Positions 43,365 to 52,488 of a stretch of 64,000 nucleotides of DNA are shown here, piece by piece. The stretch comes from Streptococcus sp. SK643 (lineage in GTDB: Bacteria > Bacillota > Bacilli > Lactobacillales > Streptococcaceae): NCBI RefSeq assembly GCF_000259505.1, contig NZ_AJMM01000006.1, positions 186,001 through 250,000 on the forward strand, read 5' to 3'. The notes beneath the pieces are model-generated. The model ran no database searches. It worked only from the letters and a program-made list of their open reading frames with translations, and had not been told where the DNA came from. Numbering within the stretch: the stretch's first letter is position 1; each line of letters begins with the position of its first letter. Made by a program: the position numbers and the translations under genes.

Positions 43365-43367
43365 ATC

Positions 43368-44717
43368 TTACCTCTCAATCAAGTCGTAAATCTTTGTGAT
43401 ATTTGGTAGTAAGGTGGTTATGAGCAAAGTATCTCCGACTTCAAGCATATCTTCTCCAGTAGGGAAAATAGTCTTTCCTTTTCTTATAATAGCTGCTATT
43501 AAAATTCCCTTCTTTAATTTAAGATGAGAGAGAGGTTTAGCAGTCATTTTATTGGCTTCCTTGATATGGAATTGCAAAGTCTCAATCTGGCCATTGGCTA
43601 GATGGTGCATGGCTTGAAGATCAGAGTATTGAGCATTTACCCGACCTCGAATGAAATGCATAATGGTATCCACTGCGATAATTTTTGGAGTGATAATACT
43701 TGAAAAATCGGGTGCATGGATAATTTCCAAGAGGCTAGTCCTATTTACCTTAGTGATGTTTTTCTGGACTCCAACACGATCAAGAAACATAGAGGTGATG
43801 ATGTTTTCTTCATCAACTCCAGTTAAGGTTGCTACTGCGTCATAGTGTGGCGCACTCTCTTCAAGCAAGATATCTTTTGCAGTACCATCGCCTTGGACAA
43901 TATAGAGATTAGGAAATTTTTCGCTAAAGAACTGAGCTCTTTCCGGATTGATTTCAATGACTTTGGTATCGATGCGACTGTCTTTTAGAATACCAAGTAG
44001 ATAATAGGCGATTCTACCTGCACCTATAATTAAAAGACTTTTGATTGCACGAGACTTGAAATAATTATGGAAGAGCATCATATCAACCCTGTTTCCAGTC
44101 ACAAAGATTCGATCTTTATCTTGGATGGTCATGTCTCCGCTTGGAATCATGAGTTGATGATTTCTCTCCATTGCACAGACAATGACATTCCCAAATTTTT
44201 TACGGAACTCAGAAATCGGCATGTGACACAGACCGCTAGAAGATTTGACGACAAATTCCATCAAGCTAACCCTTCCTCCAGCAAAACGTTCGACAGATAG
44301 AGCGCTTGGGAAGTCTATGATATTTCCAATTGCACGGGCCGCTAAGAGTTCGGGATTGACGATAAGAGAAAAGCCAAGTATATTCTTTTCTTTAAAATAG
44401 GAATTGGAATATTCAGGATTACGCACCCGAACGATGGTCTCTTTAGCTCCCATTTTCTTAGCTAGAACGGCCGCAATCATGTTTACTTCATCGTACTCAG
44501 TCAGGGCGATAAAGATATCACAATCCTGGACACTGGCTTGCTCAAGGATGGTAAAATCAGCCCCGTTACCAAGTATACCCATGATATCAAAGCGACTGAC
44601 AATATGATTGAGGACGGCTTCGTTTTGTTCAATTAGCAAAACATCGTGCTTTTCTGCAACCAAGGAGCGACAGAGGGCAGAACCAACTTTCCCCCCTCCG
44701 ACAAGGATAATTTTCAT
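43368..44717 (-). CDS. trkA: Potassium uptake regulatory protein TrkA (two RCK modules)
   Basis: 449 residues. Two RCK_N domains, each with a Rossmann loop (MKIILVGGGKVGSALCRSL at 1-19, SLLIIGAGRIAYYLLGIL near 230), each followed by an RCK_C domain (about 135-220 and 370-449). A fusion of two modules is typical of TrkA. It gates TrkH in response to nucleotides. It lies first in a two-gene minus-strand operon, divergent from the SAM hydrolase gene. Confidence 0.93.
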   Translation of the reverse strand: MKIILVGGGKVGSALCRSLVAEKHDVLLIEQNEAVLNHIVSRFDIMGILGNGADFTILEQASVQDCDIFIALTEYDEVNMIAAVLAKKMGAKETIVRVRNPEYSNSYFKEKNILGFSLIVNPELLAARAIGNIIDFPSALSVERFAGGRVSLMEFVVKSSSGLCHMPISEFRKKFGNVIVCAMERNHQLMIPSGDMTIQDKDRIFVTGNRVDMMLFHNYFKSRAIKSLLIIGAGRIAYYLLGILKDSRIDTKVIEINPERAQFFSEKFPNLYIVQGDGTAKDILLEESAPHYDAVATLTGVDEENIITSMFLDRVGVQKNITKVNRTSLLEIIHAPDFSSIITPKIIAVDTIMHFIRGRVNAQYSDLQAMHHLANGQIETLQFHIKEANKMTAKPLSHLKLKKGILIAAIIRKGKTIFPTGEDMLEVGDTLLITTLLPNITKIYDLIER

Positions 44718-44904
44718 AATAAAACCTACTTCTTCATTATGTAACTATCATACCTTTTTTCAAGAAAAAATGCACCTACTAGCTAATAACAAGAGCTTTT
44801 AGTAAAATTTTGCTATAAGGTAAAACTATACCCTAAGCAATTAAAATAGCTATTAGCGACTTTCTCTGAAATATGGTATGATAAAAGATATATAAGGAGA
44901 TAAA

Positions 44905-45753
44905 ATGAATAATAATTTACTTGTATTACAATCAGACTTTGGTCTGGTTGATGGTGCGGTATCGGCTATGATTGGAGTGGCTTTAGAAGAGTCTCCAACC
45001 TTAAAAATTCATCACTTGACGCACGATATTACGCCTTATAATATTTTTGAGGGGAGCTATCGTCTCTTTCAGACGGTGGGTTACTGGCCTGAGGGAACGA
45101 CTTTTGTATCGGTTGTCGATCCAGGTGTCGGCTCGAAACGTAAGAGTGTGGTTGCGAAGACTGCAAAAAATCAATACATTGTCACACCAGACAATGGAAC
45201 GCTTTCTTTTATTAAGAAACACGTTGGTATTGTAGCCATTCGTGAGATTTCTGAAGTCGCAAATAGACGTCAAAATACGGAGCATTCTTATACCTTCCAT
45301 GGTCGTGATGTCTATGCCTATACGGGTGCTAAACTGGCCAGTGGTCACATTAGTTTTGAGGAAGTGGGGCCAGAGCTCAGTATTGATCAGATTGTAGAGC
45401 TTCCAGTCGTAGAGACTATCATAGAAGATCATCTGGTTAAGGGAGCCATTGATATTCTGGATGTGCGTTTTGGTTCGCTTTGGACTTCTATTACGCGAGA
45501 AGAATTTTATAAATTGGTGCCGGAATTTGGCGACCGTTTTGAAGTGACTATCTATCATGCAGATATGCTGGTCTATCAAAATCAGGTTGTCTATGGCAAA
45601 TCATTTGCAGATGTGAGAATTGGGCAACCAATCCTTTACATCAACTCTCTCTATCGTTTAGGTCTGGCTATCAACCAAGGTTCCTTTGCCAAGGCCTATA
45701 ATGTAGGTGTCGGTCCATCTTGGACCATTGAAATAAAGAAAATAGAATCATAA
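44905..45753 (+). CDS. SAM hydroxide adenosyltransferase (DUF62 family)
   Basis: 282 residues. The DUF62 core is readable: LVLQSDFGLVDGAVSAMIGV, ISLTHDI-like HHLTHDITPYNI, FVSVVDPGVGSKRKSVV, IVTPDNGTLSF and the FHGRDVYAYTGAKLASG motif. Characterised members hydrolyse S-adenosylmethionine to adenosine and methionine, using water where fluorinases use halide. It lies 15 bases before an ECF transporter S component, in the same order as in pneumococcus. Confidence 0.88.
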   Translation: MNNNLLVLQSDFGLVDGAVSAMIGVALEESPTLKIHHLTHDITPYNIFEGSYRLFQTVGYWPEGTTFVSVVDPGVGSKRKSVVAKTAKNQYIVTPDNGTLSFIKKHVGIVAIREISEVANRRQNTEHSYTFHGRDVYAYTGAKLASGHISFEEVGPELSIDQIVELPVVETIIEDHLVKGAIDILDVRFGSLWTSITREEFYKLVPEFGDRFEVTIYHADMLVYQNQVVYGKSFADVRIGQPILYINSLYRLGLAINQGSFAKAYNVGVGPSWTIEIKKIES

Positions 45754-45768
45754 ATTAGGAGAATATAG

Positions 45769-46314
45769 ATGAAAAATCAATCAATTAAACAAGTTGTTGC
45801 AATCGGTGTTGGAGCTGCGCTCTTTGTTGTCATCGGGATGATCAGCATTCCGACACCCGTTCCAAATACAAGCATCCAGCTTCAGTATGCGGTACAGAGT
45901 CTCTTGTCTATCATTTTTGGCCCTCTAGTAGGACTACTTGTTGGTTTAATTGGGCATGCTGTTAAAGATTCTATTGCAGGCTATGGTCTTTGGTGGACTT
46001 GGATTATTGCTAGCGGTCTCTTTGGTCTAGCTGTCGGTCTTTTTAGAAAATACATTCGAGTAACTCAGGGTGTTTTTGAGTTGAAGGATATTGTCTTCTT
46101 TAACCTCATTCAGATTATTGCAAATGCTCTTGTTTGGGGTGTTTTGGCACCACTTGGAGATGTTGTGATTTATCAAGAAGCGGCAGAAAAAGTATTTGCC
46201 CAAGGGATTGTTGCGGGAATTGCTAACGCTGTAACTATAGCTATCGCAGGAACTCTTCTCTTGCTAGCTTATTCACGTACGCAGACTCGTTCAGGAAGTT
46301 TGAAAAAGGATTAA
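45769..46314 (+). CDS. ECF transporter S component (UPF0397 family)
   Basis: 181 residues, six predicted helices ([19 protein letters not shown]..., [23 protein letters not shown]..., [21 protein letters not shown]). It is the substrate-binding S component of an energy-coupling factor importer. A dedicated double ATPase and a CbiQ-type T component follow, so this is a group I style stand-alone system. The substrate is unknown; the upstream SAM hydrolase gene is the best clue. Confidence 0.85.
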   Translation: MKNQSIKQVVAIGVGAALFVVIGMISIPTPVPNTSIQLQYAVQSLLSIIFGPLVGLLVGLIGHAVKDSIAGYGLWWTWIIASGLFGLAVGLFRKYIRVTQGVFELKDIVFFNLIQIIANALVWGVLAPLGDVVIYQEAAEKVFAQGIVAGIANAVTIAIAGTLLLLAYSRTQTRSGSLKKD

Positions 46315-46321
46315 TATAAGG

Positions 46322-46349
46322 GAAAAGGCTGGACAACCAGTCTTTTTCG
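46322..46349 (+). terminator. Terminator after the ECF S component
   Basis: AAGGCTGG-ACAA-CCAGTCTTTTTC, stem with one G-U pair. A second promoter-like TATGATAAAAT near 46443 may restart transcription for the ATPase gene. Confidence 0.75.
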
Positions 46350-46483
46350 ATGTTTATTGATTAGTTAGGCAAGCAAGCTAGGATAGGACTCTTTTTGACG
46401 CTAAGATTTTAAGAGCAGAGTCTGCAAGAAGGGGTTAATTTATGATAAAATAGAAGTCTAAGAAACGAATAAAGAGACATGAA

Positions 46484-48166
46484 ATGAAAGAAGCAATAAT
46501 TGAGTGGAAGGATTTCTCTTTCCAGTATGAAACACAACAAGAACCGACCTTGCAAGGGGTGGATTTGACTATTTATAAGGGAGAGAAAGTCTTAATTGTT
46601 GGCCCATCTGGGTCAGGCAAGTCTACCTTGGGTCAGTGTTTGAATGGAATTATTCCCAATATTTACAAGGGTCAGATGTCTGGAGAATTTTTGATCAAGG
46701 GGCAAGCAGCCTTTGATATGAGCATCTACGATAAATCTCATCTGGTCAGTACAGTTTTGCAAGATACAGATGGGCAGTTTATCGGCTTGTCCGTGGCAGA
46801 GGACTTGGCTTTTGCTCTGGAAAATGATATGACAGGCTTGGATGAGATGAAGTCTCGTGTCAATAAATGGGCTGATAAACTAGATCTACTATCATTGTTG
46901 CGACAAAGACCGCAAGATCTTTCTGGTGGACAAAAGCAGAGAGTCAGTTTGGCGGGTGTATTGATTGATGAAAGCCCTATCCTCTTGTTTGATGAGCCAC
47001 TTGCCAATCTAGATCCTAAGTCAGGTCAGGATATTATCGAATTGATTGACCAGATTCATAAGGAGGAGGGGACGACGACTCTTATTATCGAGCACCGTTT
47101 GGAGGATGTTCTGCATCGCCCTGTGGATCGGATTGTCTTGATAAACGATGGTTGTATCCTCTTTAATGGAAGTCCTAATCAATTACTGGAGACTGATTTA
47201 TTGACACAAAATGGAATCCGGGAACCGCTTTATCTAACTACTCTCCGTCAATTGGGTGTGGATTTAGCCAAGGAAGAACAATTAGCAGATCTGGATAATA
47301 TGTCTATCTCAAAAGGTCAGATTCAGTTGCAGAATGAACTGGCAAAAGGAACCCCAGAATTGCAGTCACTCTTTAAATTAGAGGATGTGTCTTTTTCTTA
47401 TGATGATAGACCGATTTTAAAATCCATTTATTTAGATATTAAAAAGGGTGAAAAGATTGCTATTGTCGGAAAAAATGGAGCAGGGAAGTCAACCCTAGCC
47501 AAGGCCTTAAGTAGCTTTATTCAGACTGAAGGTCGCTATCTTTGGAAAGGACAGGATATCAAAGGAGATTCTGTTGCAGAGCGAGCGGAACGAGTAGGCT
47601 ATGTGCTACAAAATCCCAATCAAATGATTTCAACCAATATGATCTTTGATGAGGTGGCTTTAGGACTTCGTTTGCGAGGTGTAGATGAAGAAAAGATCAA
47701 AGATCAAGTTTATGAAACTTTAAAAGTTTGTGGGCTTTATGAATTTCGGAATTGGCCTATTTCTGCCCTGTCATTTGGTCAGAAAAAACGTGTCACCATT
47801 GCTTCAATTTTGGTCTTGGGGGCTGAAATTATCCTCTTAGATGAACCAACTGCAGGTCAAGACCAGAAGAACTATACTGAAATTATGGACTTTCTTGAAG
47901 AGTTGCATCAAAAAGGTCATACCATTGTCATGATTACCCATGATATGCAATTGATGCTGGATTATTCTGATCGTGCTCTTGTCATGGTAGATGGGGAACT
48001 GATTGCAGATACTGATCCAGCCAGTCTGTTGAGCAATCCTGAGTTGTTAGTAAAAGCCAATCTAAAAGAAACCTCTATCTTTAACTTGGCCAAGAAACTA
48101 GACGTGGATCCACTTGCTTTAACGGCATTTTACAAAGAAAGGAGAGAAGAATGCAAGCTAAATTAA
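46484..48166 (+). CDS. ECF/cobalt-type transporter, duplicated ATPase
   Basis: 560 residues with two complete ABC ATPase domains. The first has Walker [10 protein letters not shown], signature [13 protein letters not shown] and Walker [12 protein letters not shown]. The second (from about 298) has [22 protein letters not shown] and [11 protein letters not shown]. Both sites have Glu, so both look catalytic. Such YkoD-like fusions pair with one T and one S component. It overlaps the T component gene by 16 bases. Confidence 0.92.
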   Translation: MKEAIIEWKDFSFQYETQQEPTLQGVDLTIYKGEKVLIVGPSGSGKSTLGQCLNGIIPNIYKGQMSGEFLIKGQAAFDMSIYDKSHLVSTVLQDTDGQFIGLSVAEDLAFALENDMTGLDEMKSRVNKWADKLDLLSLLRQRPQDLSGGQKQRVSLAGVLIDESPILLFDEPLANLDPKSGQDIIELIDQIHKEEGTTTLIIEHRLEDVLHRPVDRIVLINDGCILFNGSPNQLLETDLLTQNGIREPLYLTTLRQLGVDLAKEEQLADLDNMSISKGQIQLQNELAKGTPELQSLFKLEDVSFSYDDRPILKSIYLDIKKGEKIAIVGKNGAGKSTLAKALSSFIQTEGRYLWKGQDIKGDSVAERAERVGYVLQNPNQMISTNMIFDEVALGLRLRGVDEEKIKDQVYETLKVCGLYEFRNWPISALSFGQKKRVTIASILVLGAEIILLDEPTAGQDQKNYTEIMDFLEELHQKGHTIVMITHDMQLMLDYSDRALVMVDGELIADTDPASLLSNPELLVKANLKETSIFNLAKKLDVDPLALTAFYKERREECKLN

Positions 48167-48981
48167 TTGGTTACCAGCATAGAGATACTGTGATTCATCG
48201 CTTGTCAGGAGCTGGAAAACTTCTCTTTTTCATCCTCGTGTCATTGGCGGCCATGATTAGCTATGATACCAGACTGCTTGTTCTGATTGCCATCTTTTCG
48301 GTATTGCTCCTCTATTTGTCAGAAATCCGTTTTAAAGATGTTTCCTTTGTGGCCGTTTTTGCGACGGTATTTGCCGTTTTAAACGTCTTGATGGTCTACC
48401 TCTTTTCTCCCGAATATGGGGTTGGACTTTACGGAGAGAGAAGTGTGATTTGGCAGGGAATCGGTACCTACACTCTGACCAGTCAAGAGCTCTTTTATCT
48501 GCTAAATTTGGCTATTAAGTACCTTTGCACCATTCCTCTGGCTATTATCTTTTTGATGACAACCCACCCTAGTCAGTTTGCTTCCAGTTTAAATCAAATT
48601 GGTGTGCCTTACAAAATTGCCTATTCAGTCAGCCTGACTTTGCGCTATATTCCAGATTTGCAGGAAGAATTCTTTACCATCAAGATGTCTCAGGAAGCGC
48701 GTGGGATGGAATTATCCAAGAAAGCTTCTCTTATGCAACGAATCAAAGGCAATCTGCGCATTATCACTCCCTTGATTTTTAGCTCGTTAGAACGCATTGA
48801 TACCATCGCGACAGCCATGGAACTTCGCCGCTTTGGAAAAGAGAAAAAACGCACTTGGTATAGTTATCAGGCTTTTAAAAAAGGAGACTATCTTACCTTG
48901 CTCTTGGCAGCCTTGTTTTTAGTAGCTAGTTTACTACTTATCTTGCAGAATCAGGGACGATTTTACAACCCTTGGAAATAG
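48151..48981 (+). CDS. ECF transporter T component (CbiQ family)
   Basis: 276 residues, about six helices and the T-component motifs (REARGM-like [18 protein letters not shown], then [16 protein letters not shown], the second coupling Arg motif). It connects the ATPase to the S component. A complete S-A-T set therefore lies in one locus with the SAM hydrolase gene. Gene overlap (16 bases) indicates co-translation with the ATPase. Confidence 0.9.
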   Translation: MQAKLIGYQHRDTVIHRLSGAGKLLFFILVSLAAMISYDTRLLVLIAIFSVLLLYLSEIRFKDVSFVAVFATVFAVLNVLMVYLFSPEYGVGLYGERSVIWQGIGTYTLTSQELFYLLNLAIKYLCTIPLAIIFLMTTHPSQFASSLNQIGVPYKIAYSVSLTLRYIPDLQEEFFTIKMSQEARGMELSKKASLMQRIKGNLRIITPLIFSSLERIDTIATAMELRRFGKEKKRTWYSYQAFKKGDYLTLLLAALFLVASLLLILQNQGRFYNPWK

Positions 48982-49014
48982 CTTGAAAAAATTGAAAAAA
49001 TCAAGTCGTTTCTA

Positions 49015-49042
49015 TTGACAATGATTCTGAAAGTGTTATACT
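49015..49042 (+). promoter_or_regulatory. Promoter of the trmL leader RNA
   Basis: -35 TTGACA (49015-49020), 16-bp spacer, -10 TATACT (49037-49042). Confidence 0.75.
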
Positions 49043-49049
49043 AAGAAAG

Positions 49050-49150
49050 TAGTTTCGCTGATTTACTTCAAACCTGTTGTGAGGTAAGTTAACGATGCCT
49101 TAACCACGCTGTTTGCTGAGCTTGACTCCGGGCAGTGTGGCTATTTTTTT
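49050..49150 (+). ncRNA. Structured leader or small RNA upstream of trmL
   Basis: About 100 bases between a strong promoter and a terminator-like hairpin. The 3' stem is CCACGCTG (49104-49111) with CAGTGTGG (49133-49140), followed by CTATTTTTTT. Upstream, AGGTAAG can pair either with AACCT before it or with CCTTAACC after it, which would allow two exclusive folds. I do not recognise a known family. It could be an sRNA or an attenuator for trmL, whose SD begins directly after the T-run. Confidence 0.55.
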
Positions 49151-49173
49151 GCAATGGTAAAAGGAAGCAAGTC

Positions 49174-49677
49174 ATGACAAATCACATTGTATTATTTGAA
49201 CCCCAAATTCCACAAAATACAGGCAATATCGCGCGTACTTGCGCTGCGACCAATTCTCCCCTCCACATCATCAAACCAATGGGCTTTCCTATTGATGACC
49301 GCAAGATGAAGCGGGCTGGATTGGATTATTGGGATAAGCTAGAGATTTATTTTTACGACAGTTTAGAAGATTTCATGTCTCAGATGAAGGGCAAACTCTA
49401 TCTGATCTCGAAATTTGCTGAGAAAGTGTATTCTGAGGTGGATTTATCGACTGATGAGGACCATTATTTTCTCTTTGGACGTGAAGACAAGGGCTTGCCT
49501 GAGGACTTTATGCGAGAACATCCTGAAAAGGCTCTCCGTATTCCCATGAATGATGAACATGTCCGCAGTCTCAATGTGTCTAATACCGTCTGCATGATTG
49601 TCTACGAGGCTCTTCGCCAGCAGAACTTTGTAGGTCTTGAGCTCGTTCATACCTATGAAGTGGATAAATTGAAATAA
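49174..49677 (+). CDS. trmL: tRNA (cytidine/uridine-2'-O-)-methyltransferase TrmL
   Basis: 167 residues. A compact SPOUT fold with [35 protein letters not shown] and the knot motif [26 protein letters not shown]. It 2'-O-methylates the wobble base 34 in certain tRNA-Leu. The start ATG 49174 follows an AAGGAAG SD; the longer frame upstream would overlap the leader hairpin. Confidence 0.93.
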   Translation: MTNHIVLFEPQIPQNTGNIARTCAATNSPLHIIKPMGFPIDDRKMKRAGLDYWDKLEIYFYDSLEDFMSQMKGKLYLISKFAEKVYSEVDLSTDEDHYFLFGREDKGLPEDFMREHPEKALRIPMNDEHVRSLNVSNTVCMIVYEALRQQNFVGLELVHTYEVDKLK

Positions 49678-49693
49678 AAAATGAAAATGAACA

Positions 49694-49722
49694 AAATGCT
49701 TGCGCTTGCAAGCGTTTTTTGT
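49694..49722 (+). terminator. trmL terminator overlapping the ribU promoter
   Basis: Stem GCTTGC/GCAAGC with a GCTT loop, followed by GTTTTTT. The same bases hold the -35 (TTGCGC, 49700-49705) and spacer of the FMN riboswitch promoter (-10 TATGAT at 49723-49728). Confidence 0.8.
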
Positions 49723-49728
49723 TATGAT
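49700..49728 (+). promoter_or_regulatory. Promoter of the FMN riboswitch and ribU
   Basis: TTGCGC (49700-49705), 17-bp spacer, TATGAT (49723-49728). It lies inside the terminator of the gene before. Confidence 0.65.
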
Positions 49729-49734
49729 AAAAGA

Positions 49735-49944
49735 GTCTTCAGGGCAGGGTGAAATTCCCGACCGGCGGTAAATTTGACTATCTATTTTAGCTTTTTCGTC
49801 GTTGTATTGTCTTGATATACTTAAGTATTATCTTCGACTGCGACGCCTAGATTAATCCAAAATATCTTAGCCAAATAAGTCCGCGAGCGCAAGCTGATGT
49901 GGTGAGATTCCACAACCGACAGTATAGTCTGGATGGGAGAAGAC
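49735..49944 (+). ncRNA. FMN riboswitch (RFN element)
   Basis: All conserved blocks are present: AGGGCAGGGTGAAATTCCC, GACCGGCGGTA, TCCGCGAGCG, GGTGAGATTCCACAACCGAC, AGTCTGGATGGGAGAAGA. P1 is GTCTTC/GAAGAC. It turns off ribU when FMN is plentiful. The variable arm between GGCGGTA and TCCGCGAGC is unusually long, about 110 bases, and holds a perfect 12-bp palindrome ATACTTAAGTAT. Confidence 0.95.
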
Positions 49945-50112
49945 GAAAGAATAGCTTTGTCTGTTCTGATAGATTTATAGCTAAACTGTAACCGCTTGCT
50001 TTTGTTTTCTTTAATAGAGTGAGAGGGAACTTTTGGGATATAAAAAGTGAGAATAGATAGAGGAATCCTTTCTAACTTCTTCTGATTTTATAGAAAATTG
50101 GAGGAACCTGTT

Positions 50113-50676
50113 ATGACAAACACACGTCGACTTTCGACCATTGCGATTTTATCAGCCATCTCATTTGTGCTGATGTACTTTGACTTTCCGCTTTTACCAG
50201 CGGCGTCCTTCCTCAAGATCGAATTTAGTATCTTGCCAGTCCTTGTGGGCTTGGTGGTCATGGATTTGCCTGCTGCTCTAGGAGTTCTCTTGCTTCGCTC
50301 ACTCTTGAAACTGCTTCTTAATAGCCAGGGAGTGAATACTTACATTGGTTTGCCAATGAATATCGTGGCTTTGGGAGTTTTTGTCATCGTATTTGCTTTG
50401 ATTTGGAAAAAGGAACGGACAACCCTTCGTTTCCTACTAGGTTCTCTAGCTGGAACTATTGGTTTAACCGTGGCTATGTTGGTTCTCAACTATGTTTACG
50501 CTGTTCCTTTGTACGCTAAGTTTGCTAACTTTGATATTGGAAAAATTTTGGGACTTTCCAACTACCTAATGACTATGGTGTTGCCTTTTAACTTGATTGA
50601 GGGTGTAATCTTTTCCGTTTCATTCTGGTTGTTGTATGTTCTCTTGAAACCAACCTTAAAACATTATGAGAGATAA
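50113..50676 (+). CDS. ribU: Riboflavin ECF transporter S component
   Basis: 187 residues from ATG 50113 (SD GGAGG, 7 bases upstream). Six helices. The RibU features are the N-terminal ISFVLMYFDFPLLPAASFLKIEFSILPVLVG, KLLLNSQGVNTYIGLPMN and LGLSNYLMTMVLPFNLIEG. It binds riboflavin for import with a shared ECF module that is not in this stretch. Control by the FMN riboswitch just upstream agrees with this. Overlaps the next gene by 11 bases. Confidence 0.95.
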   Translation: MTNTRRLSTIAILSAISFVLMYFDFPLLPAASFLKIEFSILPVLVGLVVMDLPAALGVLLLRSLLKLLLNSQGVNTYIGLPMNIVALGVFVIVFALIWKKERTTLRFLLGSLAGTIGLTVAMLVLNYVYAVPLYAKFANFDIGKILGLSNYLMTMVLPFNLIEGVIFSVSFWLLYVLLKPTLKHYER

Positions 50677-51316
50677 ACAAACATTTTTAATGAAGGGCAG
50701 TTTTGCCCTTTTACTTTTCGTTATTCTTGGCTACATGGTCAAATTTTACCCTGAAACGCTGGTCGGTTTTGACCAACCGATTCAGACTGCCGTTCGAGGA
50801 GACTTGCCAGATTACTTGACTATTCTTTTCCGAGCCATCACACGCTTGATTGATATTCCAGTGATTATCACTTGGGTTGTCATTACAGCTTTTGTCTTTT
50901 ATCGTAAGCGGTGGAAGATAGAAAGTTTCTTCATGCTGGGAAATCTGGCTTTGGCAGGTCTTTTAATTGTGACCTTTAAAAACATCTATCAGCGCCCACG
51001 ACCAGCTATCTTACATCTAGTCGAGGAGAAGGGATTTTCCTTCCCAAGTGGGCATTCTTTGGCTGTGACGCTGATGGTAGGGACTTTGATTGTTATTCTT
51101 AGTCAGCGGATTAAAGATTCGGTCTGGAGAAAAATCGTGCAAATCGTCCTTGCTCTTTACCTAGTCAGTGTGCTGGTATCAAGGGTCTATCTGGGAGTTC
51201 ATTACCCATCAGATGTCCTTGCCAGTCTCTGTGTGGGCTTGGGAGTCCTATTTATTGAGTTTCCCTTCTATGACAAACTCCGCTTCCAATGGCGATTTAA
51301 AGGTAAGCAGAAGTGA
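50666..51316 (+). CDS. PAP2 family membrane phosphatase
   Basis: 216 residues. Signatures: KNIYQRPRP (C1, about 108-116), FSFPSGHSLAV (C2) and SRVYLGVHYPSDV (C3). About six helices. A lipid phosphate phosphatase, probably in undecaprenyl or phosphatidylglycerol-phosphate metabolism. It overlaps ribU by 11 bases and so may be coupled to riboflavin control, which is unexpected for a wall enzyme. Confidence 0.9.
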   Translation: MRDKQTFLMKGSFALLLFVILGYMVKFYPETLVGFDQPIQTAVRGDLPDYLTILFRAITRLIDIPVIITWVVITAFVFYRKRWKIESFFMLGNLALAGLLIVTFKNIYQRPRPAILHLVEEKGFSFPSGHSLAVTLMVGTLIVILSQRIKDSVWRKIVQIVLALYLVSVLVSRVYLGVHYPSDVLASLCVGLGVLFIEFPFYDKLRFQWRFKGKQK

Positions 51317-51343
51317 GTATCAAATTCCCTTGAGAAGAAAGAA

Positions 51344-51763
51344 ATGAAAGTCAATATAGCAGATCTTCATCCGACTCAACTATACTTATCAGAAAAGAAG
51401 TTACAAGATATCCATATGCTTTATCAGTCGGTAGAACTAAACAATGTTGATCCAATTAGTATTCTTGCATTTGGAAATTGCTTGTTGATTACAGATGGGC
51501 ATCACAGGGCTTATCAGGCTTTATTGGCAGGTCGGGATACGATTTCTGCTGAGTGGGATAGAGATGGTGGTGATGAACTATATCATCTCTATGCGCAAGC
51601 TTGTGAGGAAAGAAAAATTTACTCTGTTCTGGATTTGAAAAATCATATCTTACCTCAAGATGAGTATGAAGCAAAATGGTATAACTGGTGTGAGGGTTTT
51701 AACCAAGCAGCAATTCTCTTATTGAAAAGGAAAGCTGATGAAACAGATTTTACAAATAGATAA
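51344..51763 (+). CDS. ParB/sulfiredoxin-fold-like protein
   Basis: 139 residues. The segment VDPISILAFGNCLLITDGHHRAYQALLAGRDTI has the ParB/Srx-like nuclease motif (TDGHHR). No HTH of the ParB DNA-binding domain is visible, so this is a stand-alone ParB-like domain protein. Function unknown. It overlaps the next GNAT gene by 26 bases, so the two are probably co-expressed. Confidence 0.65.
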   Translation: MKVNIADLHPTQLYLSEKKLQDIHMLYQSVELNNVDPISILAFGNCLLITDGHHRAYQALLAGRDTISAEWDRDGGDELYHLYAQACEERKIYSVLDLKNHILPQDEYEAKWYNWCEGFNQAAILLLKRKADETDFTNR

Positions 51764-52217
51764 TTCACTACGTCTCGTTCCTTATTGTAAGGTCAATCAT
51801 TGTGAGGAAGCTTTTGCTTGGTATCAGGATATGAACTTGGTTTACCTCGTAGATGGTATGAAGAGACCTTACAGTCAAGAAACTTTGGAAGCTATGTATT
51901 CCTATTTGGATCAGCATGGTGAGCTTTTTTGGATTGAAGTCAAGGAGAAGGGTGAATGGTTTCCAATTGGGGATGTTACACTATCTCAGGATAATCTCCC
52001 CATTGTAATTGGAAATCCCGCTTACCAACATCGAGGACTTGGAAAAAAGATCCTAAGTACTTTGATTGAATTGGCTCGAATAAAAGGATGGAAAGAATTG
52101 AGAGTCAAGGAAATCTACACTTACAATCATGTATCTAGGCGCTGTTTCAAGTCGCTTGGATTTATGGAAAATAGAGCAACAGAAAAAGGAACGAGTTTTG
52201 TATTGAAATTAGTCTAA
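51738..52217 (+). CDS. GNAT family N-acetyltransferase
   Basis: 159 residues. GNAT core: WFPIGDVTLSQDNLPIVIG, AYQHRGLGKKILSTLIELARIKGWKELRV (acetyl-CoA loop QHRGLG) and NHVSRRCFKSLGF. The substrate is unknown. It shares 26 bases with the ParB/Srx-like gene. Confidence 0.85.
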   Translation: MKQILQIDNSLRLVPYCKVNHCEEAFAWYQDMNLVYLVDGMKRPYSQETLEAMYSYLDQHGELFWIEVKEKGEWFPIGDVTLSQDNLPIVIGNPAYQHRGLGKKILSTLIELARIKGWKELRVKEIYTYNHVSRRCFKSLGFMENRATEKGTSFVLKLV

Positions 52218-52223
52218 TCTAAC

Positions 52224-52252
52224 TTGTTTTTTAACTAAAAATCTGATAAACT
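52224..52252 (+). promoter_or_regulatory. pheS T-box promoter
   Basis: -35 TTGTTT (52224-52229), 17-bp spacer, -10 TAAACT (52247-52252). Confidence 0.6.
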
Positions 52253-52258
52253 AAATAG

Positions 52259-52463
52259 TAATTGAATAGAAATCTGCAAGACTAGTAACTCAAGGGAAGT
52301 ATATCAGGGAGGAGAGCCGTGACTGCAAGCTCTCTATATGAAATCTGGGTGAATTCACTTGCGCATGGATTTAGAAATGAAGGTCTGACTTGTCAGATGA
52401 AAACGGATGGTACCGCGTGTCAACGCTCCGAGTGGAGTTTTTGGCATGTGGTTTTCTTTTTGT
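52259..52463 (+). ncRNA. T-box leader specific for tRNA-Phe
   Basis: The T-box sequence GGATGGTACCGCG is at 52405-52417. The specifier codon TTC (52354-52356) sits in GAATTCACTT, the usual context. The terminator alternative is a long stem (about 52414-52454, CGCGTGTCAA pairing with TTGGCATGTG, then CTCC/GGAG) followed by TTTTCTTTTT. Uncharged tRNA-Phe would favour the antiterminator and expression of pheS-pheT. Confidence 0.93.
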
Positions 52464-52488
52464 CTGATAAGCTACTGATGGAGGAATT

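Noticed and set aside
45001..45579. Minus-strand frame of 192 codons in the SAM hydrolase gene
   Set aside because: The plus strand encodes a clear DUF62 protein and the antisense frame shows no family features.
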